Shown one piece after another: positions 13,301 through 22,300 of a DNA stretch of 64,000 nt (position 1 is its first letter; every line of letters begins with the position of its first letter). The stretch is from Oopsacas minuta. Its lineage: Eukaryota > Porifera > Hexactinellida > Lyssacinosida > Leucopsacidae. The translations under genes and the position numbers were made by a program. Location: positions 1-64,000 of the forward strand of contig JAKMXF010000347.1 in assembly GCA_024704765.1 (NCBI GenBank), written 5' to 3'. Under the pieces are notes generated by a model that searched no databases, was not told where the DNA came from, and saw only the letters and a list, made by a program, of their open reading frames with translations.

Positions 13301-16300
13301 TATAAAAACATAACAACATAGACGTCGCATTGGAATTTCCAAGAATGTCCACACAAAATAAACAATTCATTATAATAGTAAAAGCATTGAGTTATGAAAC
13401 ACAAAAATAACTCAAATAAATTCTCAAATATTTTTAGCTCTCAAGTCATGTGATATACTCTTTAACGTAGAGTGTATCTCAGAGAATCGCGGTCTGGTTT
13501 GCGGATTATATTCCCAGCACTGCAACATCATAGCGTATATAGGTTGAGGTGTACCTGATGGTGCCGGCAGTCTGTAGCCTGTCTCTAACTTCTCAATAGC
13601 TGTCTTAGAATCCATACCTGGATAGGGGGTAGATCCACTTGAGAAGGTCTCCCATAGCAGGATCCCGTATGACCATACGTCACTCTGACATGTGTACAAC
13701 CCCTTGTGAAGGGCTTCAGGAGCTGTCCATTTTATAGGTAGGGGTTTGTTAACAGTACTCATTTGGTACTCCCCCTCGCTTAGCTGTCTACTCATACCGA
13801 AATCTGAGATCTTAACACACTTCCCTTCTCCTATCAGACAATTCCTTGCTGCTAGGTCTCTATGTACACAATCCTTTGATGAAAGATAGTCCATACCTCC
13901 TGCTACATCAAGGATCATGTTAGATAGAATATACTTCTTCTCACGAATACTCTTATTCCTAAGGAATGTTAAGAAATCTCCCCCAGACATTAACTCCATT
14001 ATGATATATATACTTTCTGCCTGCTGGCTTACTCCTATAAATTCTACTATGTTATGATGTCTGTACTGTTTTAGGATTTCTGCCTCTCGCAGGAATTCAT
14101 CCTGGTCTGTGAGTGCATCAGATTTACACATTTTGATAGCTACATGTGATCCTCTAGACCTCATGTAACCCTTGTAAACATATCCGAAATTACCTTTACC
14201 AATTCTATCCATTATGTCTAGATCCTTCTCTGTTATCTCCCACTTATCACCTTCCCTAGTGATAGCTCTGATCAAATAGAATTCACCTATTAATGGTTGT
14301 TTCTCTGCTTGCTGGTGCTCCAGTAGACAGCGTATAGAGAGGAATCCTTGTTTATTAAACATATAAAGTCCATTCTCTTTCTTAACAACAAAGTGTTTGG
14401 TAGCTCCCTTGAACTTCGTAGATATTACAAACCCTTTCTGACCAGAACTATATCTTACCAGATAGTCCCCGTCATATAAGAGGAGCTTCTCTGCTTCATC
14501 GCGGGATATCTCTCCGAAATACCAGGCCTCCAATTCTATCGGTATGTCAGCTGTCCCTCTCCCAGGGTTCATTGGTTCAGGAGGTGTGGTTGGACGGTGT
14601 ACAAGTGGGGGTTTGTCACGCGGAGACTCAGTAAAACTTCCTCCTCTCTTGATAGGGTTCTTACTCACGTCAATACTAGCGGTAGATCCCATGGTTCTGC
14701 CGTGTTGTGCTCGCTGGGGGAATGCTCTGTCTAGGATAGTATTATCATCTAGATCTACACCATCAGTAGCACCCAAGACTCCTTCTACCAGTTTAAGCTG
14801 TATCAGACAAATATCCTGCTTATAACTCTCCATCTGCATTTCTAGCATAATACTAGCGAAGTTCCTACACAGCTCGTTAATATCGAATGGGTATGCAGAT
14901 ATAGGCTTGTGTCCTCCTTGTGTGGATGTGATAGCCTTGTCCATGTAGGTTAGTTCTGTGTGCTTGCTCTGCTTGTTACGCTGGTGCTCTTCGTTAGCTA
15001 GCTGTAGATCTGCTTTGAGTTTACAAGTAACTTCTCTATTCTGTATTATCAACTGATTTTCTAGAATATCTATAAATTGATGTTTAGGGAGATTCTTGTC
15101 GTATAATAGAGGAGTACGTCGTGTCGGTTCTTCTCCCTTCTCACGGATAACCTGTAGGTACTCTACATCTCCATTAAGAGGACCCCCTAGCCCAATCAGC
15201 TGTCGAATAAGAATTGAATTAGGATCAAGTTTCTGGTGTAATGTAGTAACTAGGTTATCATAGAAGCTGGAGTAATAGTCTGTCTGTAACATTAGTATCC
15301 TTTGAAAGGTGTTAAGTAACACTGGAAGTAGAGACTCATGATGCCACTGTTCGTACACGTCACATGCCCTCAGGGCTAGTACATAAGAGTTGTGTGCTTC
15401 AACCATTTCTCGAGATTTTGTGAGAAATGACTTCTTCATTTTGTCCTGTTTAGCACCGCGTACCATAGCAGTAGAGTACATACTCTTAGCATTATCAACC
15501 TCTTTATGAAGATCACAGTAGTGACGTCTGCTCTCCTCCATCTTACGTGTATAAGTATGTCTCTCTTTCTCTAGATTGCGAGATTGTGTAATGTACAGTT
15601 CTTTAACTGATTTCTTGCTTTTGATCAGGCTTAGGATAGAGGGAATAGTTTCCTTATTTAGTGTTGTTATACTCTGAGCAATAGTATCGATATATTGCTG
15701 TGAAGTATCTATAAAGCTGGGGAATGTAACAAAGGTCTCTCTGCCTATATCCGGCTGAGAGAGAGGAGAGTTAATGGAATGTTTCTCATGAAGATCTTGT
15801 AATGTCTTATAATATGTAGTCTCTATCTTAGTTCTATCCTCCAAATATCTCTTCCAGTTTCTAAGATATGTTATTTCCTCCTCCATCATCTTAGATATCG
15901 TATCTATACCGGATTTATGTGCTAAACTCCTACCGAAGTTCGGTTCAGGCGGTGAGAAGTCATTAACCTCTACTTTCTTAAGAGAGGATCGTCTGTCTTC
16001 TATCGTGGGGGGTAGTAACATATTCTTTGGTACAACTGACTGCATGAGGTATGGATCATTACTGTCTAGGTATCCGAGACCGTCTGACGATGACATGTCT
16101 GTTGTGAAGTAATTATCTTTGGAGAAACTGCCCTGTTTGTGGGGGAAATTGGTGGGAGCACTGTTCTTTGTCGGTTTCTCAGAGCAATTACTAGACACAC
16201 GGACCACATCTGGGAGAGGTGTTATTTCCGGGTTAATCAGAGCGGAATTAGAGGGTGGTTTGATACTAGGAGAGGGTGGTTTGATGCTAGGAGAAGAATG

Positions 16301-19300
16301 GGTGGGAACAGAAACCATGGATGGATGAGGTCCGAACATATTGACTCCACCTTTTGGGGGTTTCTTAGGTACTACTGGGGGATTTGTTACTGTTGTCATT
16401 CTAAAGTGTAAAGTTATGAGATTAATAATATGTAACTAGCAGGTGTTAGCCTATACACCGGAATAATACACGGATATACAGAAATACCGATTATACCGAA
16501 GTGTTAATTATACAAAATTGTCCCAAACAGTAAATTAAAAGAATTTTATCGGTTTTATTGAAGTAATTCCGGAAACTACCAAAATCGTGAGATTTATGAT
16601 TTTGTATTAGTTTTCTATGAAAAGAGTAAAAAAAAGGATTATAGGGTAAGTTTGGGGCGAAATCGTAATAGTTGAAAGCACTGGTAATTATCACGGTCTA
16701 ATGAGTTCGTAACAGGAGTTGAATGTAATTCCTTTTGAGTATTGGAAAGAATTGAACCTACGAAGCATATCACCAGTACCACCTCAGAATCCATGAAGAA
16801 CTCAGAGTACAGACCGTGAGTCTCATGTATATGATGATAATGGAAAATAATTTACTTACGATGGGAATTCCCACATACCGTACCACAGAGAATCCTGTGG
16901 AATAGGAATGATAATTTCATTCCCACACAGCAACCCTGAATTCATCTAGCAATACTACAATAATTCTTCCCTAAATAAGCATATAATATTGTAACACTTC
17001 AAGATAGACAAAAACCAATGTGAGTTAGTTAGGGTATTATCCAACTGTATACTGTTAGAGAGGGGGGCGCCTCTTCCCCCACTCCTTTACTGGGACCGTA
17101 TTCACCCATGTATTCTAAGAAAAGCTTAATTTAAACAGGGAGCGCCACACCCACTTATTCATTAGGCATAACACCACTGCGAATAACCTCTAAGTGTAAG
17201 AAAATTTGGGCCAGACTCATTTATACATAACGTGGATTCTGCTTAATCGGGACACAATTTCATTTAGAATTTGAACCCAAAACATAGTAATAATACAGGG
17301 AGCGGACCGACACATCACTTTCAACCTGTTCTCCAGTATCTTTGGGCTTTGTCACGCAATACCAGTTATAAATTGCAAATTCATGTGTGATACAAATGAT
17401 ATTTATGTTTTGTCGGCTTTTTGAAACTCAAATTATGTAGAAGAACACAGAAATAATGAGGCATAAATAATAGCAGTCTATTTCCTATTTTAGGTCCCTA
17501 TCGACTTCAGATATTTTAAAATATTCAGCTGTACTTCTTTTGAAAGGGATGTCCCGCGCCTATAATACAAAATATTTCGGTTTCAGGAGTCGACTGTATA
17601 TCGTAATAGAAAATGTATTGACCTCTGATAACCTGAATGAAACACTGAGTTAGCATATTACCAGAAGTATGTATGCCACATGCATATAGCCACATTAACA
17701 TCACATACTTGCTACACTGAGTGAAGAAAGAAGCGGGACAGTTGGTAATATATAGCTAGACGTATGAATAGAATAACGATGCTATTAGTGTGTGACATAT
17801 ATAATGGGTGTTAAATAATGAAGATAACTTTATTAATTGTATTCTTAATACAGCAGTCTCACTTGTGAATATATATAATGAGACCAAGGATATGTAGTGT
17901 ATAAAACACCATGAGCTCATGAATAGATATCAATTGAGAAACCTATTGGTGGAGAGACCAGCTGGAGCTTTATTCACCAACAAAATCACTAAATGTGTAT
18001 ACTCTCTAGCTAGCTAGCTTTATATGCTAAAGACTCGGCTTAATAAGGACAGTTCAAACCAGGAGGCCATCTGAATTGAAAGGCAATTTAGTATTCATGA
18101 CGTCATAATGTTAACTTAATTAGTTACTCAACTTGAGTTACGTACATAGTCCATGATGAGACCAGTTAGCGGGCGAACCTTTGTTACATCAATCCTGGAC
18201 ACCAGAAATGTTTTCTCGCTCGCTCCCCGCTCGTCTAGAGAATCAATTCCTGACATATTTTAGTATGTATGTGAAAACTATTGTTTGAAATGTAATGACA
18301 TTTATGTCTGTCATGTTAATCAACAATATAATACTACAGAATTGCGAATTGATTGTCCAGACAGTCCCTGAGGTTGCCAGGTATGATAAGGCTCTTTGGA
18401 ACATGAAAATTTTGTAAATTTAACAATTATTGGTTATTGCAGGTGATTTTGTATTATCGGAAGCTACTTCAGACTAGAAGCGCCAGGTTCCAGTGTATTA
18501 CATTCATTGAGTATGCGGAATCAAATGCTAAACTAAGTAAGCAGAAGAGGTTACTAACGTCTAGTTAGGTTGAGTCATGTCATTCCCTCCAAATATTTAC
18601 AGAGGTACTCTCAGAGACAGGTGTCCTGAGAGGAATATTAGATAACATTAAAGAACTAAGCTAAAATTATAACGAGAATTAGACAATTGCACAGCCTACA
18701 AAACTAAAGCCAATCCACGGTATAGAATTTCATGGACCATGGGTTACTTCAAGTCTATTAAATTTGACTTTGGATTATATTTTTATCGATAAAACAAAAT
18801 CGGGGCATTTTGGCTCGAATAAATGTATTATTGATAGTTAATAAATTACAGAAGTCATATTATCCAACTATTTCCAGTTTGAAATGACGTCATCTGTTTG
18901 GTTAGAAGGGCAATATGTTGTTAAAAATGCACCATTTTTAACCTCTGATAAACGATCACTAGTGCGTCTTCGATTCCAGAATTAATATAAAGTGATTTAA
19001 GGATGTTTATACATGTAATGTAAAATTTTTGTAATTAGAAATTGTCACATAACTGAGTTATATTAGATACCATGGATGGCACTTATTTGGTAAAATCCCT
19101 TAATAACTCGATAATCGCTAGAGTTATTCTTAAATACTTATAATCAATATGTGCTATATACCCAAATTTCCATACCCTTGTAATACATTTTCATACGATA
19201 TCTCAAACCGGTGTGACATAATCGTGATTATGCCCATATTTGGTTATCAAGATTACGCAATGGTGTTTCAAGTTATCGTATGAAAATGTATTACAAGAGT

Positions 19301-22300
19301 ATAGGAAGTTTGGTATATTGTACATATTGGTTGGACTTATTTGATAATAACTCTAGCAACTATCGAGTTAAAAGTCGATATTGCCGAAATATGTGCCATC
19401 AATGGTACCTAATAACTCTTTATATATTATACGTATAAACATCCTTAGATCACTTGATATTAATTCTAGGATCGAAGACGCACTAGTAATCGTTTATCAG
19501 GGCATTAAAAGTGGTGCATTTTAACAACATATTGCCCTTCTAACCAAACAGATGACGTCATTTCAAACTAGTAATAGTTGGATAATATGACTTCTGTAAA
19601 TGTATTCATCGTGTTTATCAAGAAAATAGAATTAAAAAAAACTTCACTAAATATATCGAAAATGCTGAATCCGAATATGGTATTGTAAACAACATTTTGT
19701 GAATATTAGTTTACTTTCACGTACATAAAGTAAACAAAATTTAATATTATTGTAGAAATATGCTTTCAATGGTTATACTGAGATAATTGAGCATGCTGAG
19801 TCTGAATTAGATATTGTAAACAACAATTCATAAATATTTGTTCAATTTTGAGGTCATAAGTAAGCTGATTTAAAGATCATAGCAGCATCATGTTTGCTAC
19901 GGTTAAGATCATGAGTTTATGTACTCGATGGCCATACGAAATGTAGACACGAAGTGTTCGGAAACGGCGTATCGCGAGCAAGCAAACCGCGCTCGTATAG
20001 TAGAGATTATAATCCTTTAATTTTACAGGTAAGAGAGATTCTGTTTGATTGGCTACAGCTAGACAAGAAATGCGGGAAATCTCTTTACTTAACTCAGAAG
20101 CAGAGAGCTAAGAGTACTTCAGAACAGGTCCTAGAGTCTTTGAAGAGTACCCACCCTCTCCCCGGCCTAATTCTACAACACAGGAAGTTAAGTAAGCTCC
20201 TTTCCTTTCTACAGTCACTAATTCCTTTCATCATTAATCCTCAAAAGAGGCTGTACCCCTGCTGGCAACAGACTGGTGCTGCTACTGGTAGACTCAGTTG
20301 TAACAGTCCTAACCTACAAGTAATGTTCATTAGAGACACTAGAGATTAGAATGGGTGTTAGACAATAGTCAAGAACTCATACACTTGATTATCTAGGAAA
20401 TTCACTTCATATCCACAGAATTACGGCCACTGAGGGTCTGCAATTATTGTGGGTGTGGGTGGGTGTGTTTGTTTGTTTGTTGTTTGTCCACTTGTATTAT
20501 AATAATTAGGGGGAGATGATCTGCGTATATAATATAGTGAATAACATACATCCTTCTGTTGACGACATAGAAAAAATAATTACATTTGGATAATCGAGTA
20601 TGCTGATTTAATTTTCACACTATCGAATTAATCATATGCAAATTTATTTGTTGTTTTTATGAATATAAAGTAAACAAATAGTTGAAATCTCGAAATGAAC
20701 TTAGAGACTTGCTCACAACAGAGATATAGGGGTAATCAAGTACGCTGAATCCGAATTTCCCATTTTCAAGTTTCAATTGTAAATTTATTGTTGTTTTACG
20801 AATATAAAGTAAACAAATAGTTGAAATATGAAAATATACCTAGAGACTTGCTCTTATCGGTATGGATGGGTATCAAAGGATGCTGATTCCGAATTTCTCA
20901 CATTCAATTCTCTCTTATGCAAATTCTTTACTCTTTTTTGAAAATATAAAAGTAAACAAATAGTTGAAATCTTCATCTATTAATTCAATTTTGCAATTTA
21001 TACTATGCAAAATTTGAGGCACGAAGTGTCGAACCCTATGCGAACACAGTGTTCTCAAGCCGCGCAACGCGAGCAAGCAAAGCGACTGGTATATGCTAAT
21101 ATACTAAGTCAACCATTTTAGAACTGAGACACTATATTATGTAATTGTATTAGTTGGCACAGTAAAATTTCAATCGTAAATAGCATGAGTGTAAATCTGG
21201 ACATAAGCTTCAGGGCCGCATGGACATTTCCAGATGCCGGAAGGTTTACTATACCAATGACTAGCAGGTATGTGATTTGTATTTATATTCTGTATATAGG
21301 GAGTACCCAAGAAGAGCATACAAGTAGAAGGAGAGGACATAAACATCCGTAGCGTATTCACTAGTCGTAAGAACTATACTCTACTGTCAGTAGATTTCAG
21401 ATCTATAGAGCTTAGAATAGTTGCATTCCTATCTCAAGAAGAATCACTATGCAGCGTGTTTAACAGGAAACAAACAGAATCTGGTAAAGCGTTTTATACA
21501 AATACTTTCATTTCTTAAATTACAGAATCTCATACTGTACAATCCTCGATTTCTTTTCATTTATCCTGGCTACCGACGCAAGCATTGTGATCTAATTCCT
21601 CCCGATTTAACCGGATATCTCAGAGTTTACTTAAATATTTATTTTAATTTCTTACTTTATAACCCTCTGATTTGGTAGGTATTCTCCTGACTTCGTTTGT
21701 ATATGCGTCGTGAGCCATTAATCCAGAATTAATCTCTTTTATTCCTATATTTTACTTATTACAGATTTTCTTTAAGTCCAAAGACAAGCAAAAACGGTTA
21801 AGAATCACCTCATTTGTCAGTGTTAACTCAAAGGCTTTAAGGCAGTGGTTCTCAACCTGGGGTCCGTGGACTCCATAAAATGGATCAAAGAGGTCCGCGA
21901 AAGAAAAAAAGTTGAGAACCAATGCTCTAAGAAATTCACAGATTTTTCCTTTTTTCAGACCTATCCCCCTGGAAAAATAACATTTTGAGTGCCTCCCAGA
22001 GGAATCTATATGAAATACCTCACGAGGGTCCGGCCCTGGTTAGAACTCCAAATTTGGTGTTGCCTCTAAGTGTGACAGTATCGAACTAGGATAAGACATC
22101 GCTCTTCCCGAACTTAGAGTAATTACTATCCGAATAGGGTTTGAATGAAATGAACAGAAACGAATATTTATGTTTTCAGAGTATTACACATTTCTTATGT
22201 GTACTCTTGTCAAGTTTCGTTGGGTAACTAAAAAGCAATCCAATGATACTAGCATGAAGACAGCTTAGAGATAGCTATGCGCAAAATAATATTGTGTACA

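Noticed and set aside
13424-16399. Calling the kinase a processed retrocopy
   Set aside because: No poly-A tract or flanking target duplication is visible, and other genes here are also intron-poor.
14544-16411. Plus-strand open frames within the kinase gene
   Set aside because: They are antisense shadows of conserved F-BAR/SH2 coding sequence.
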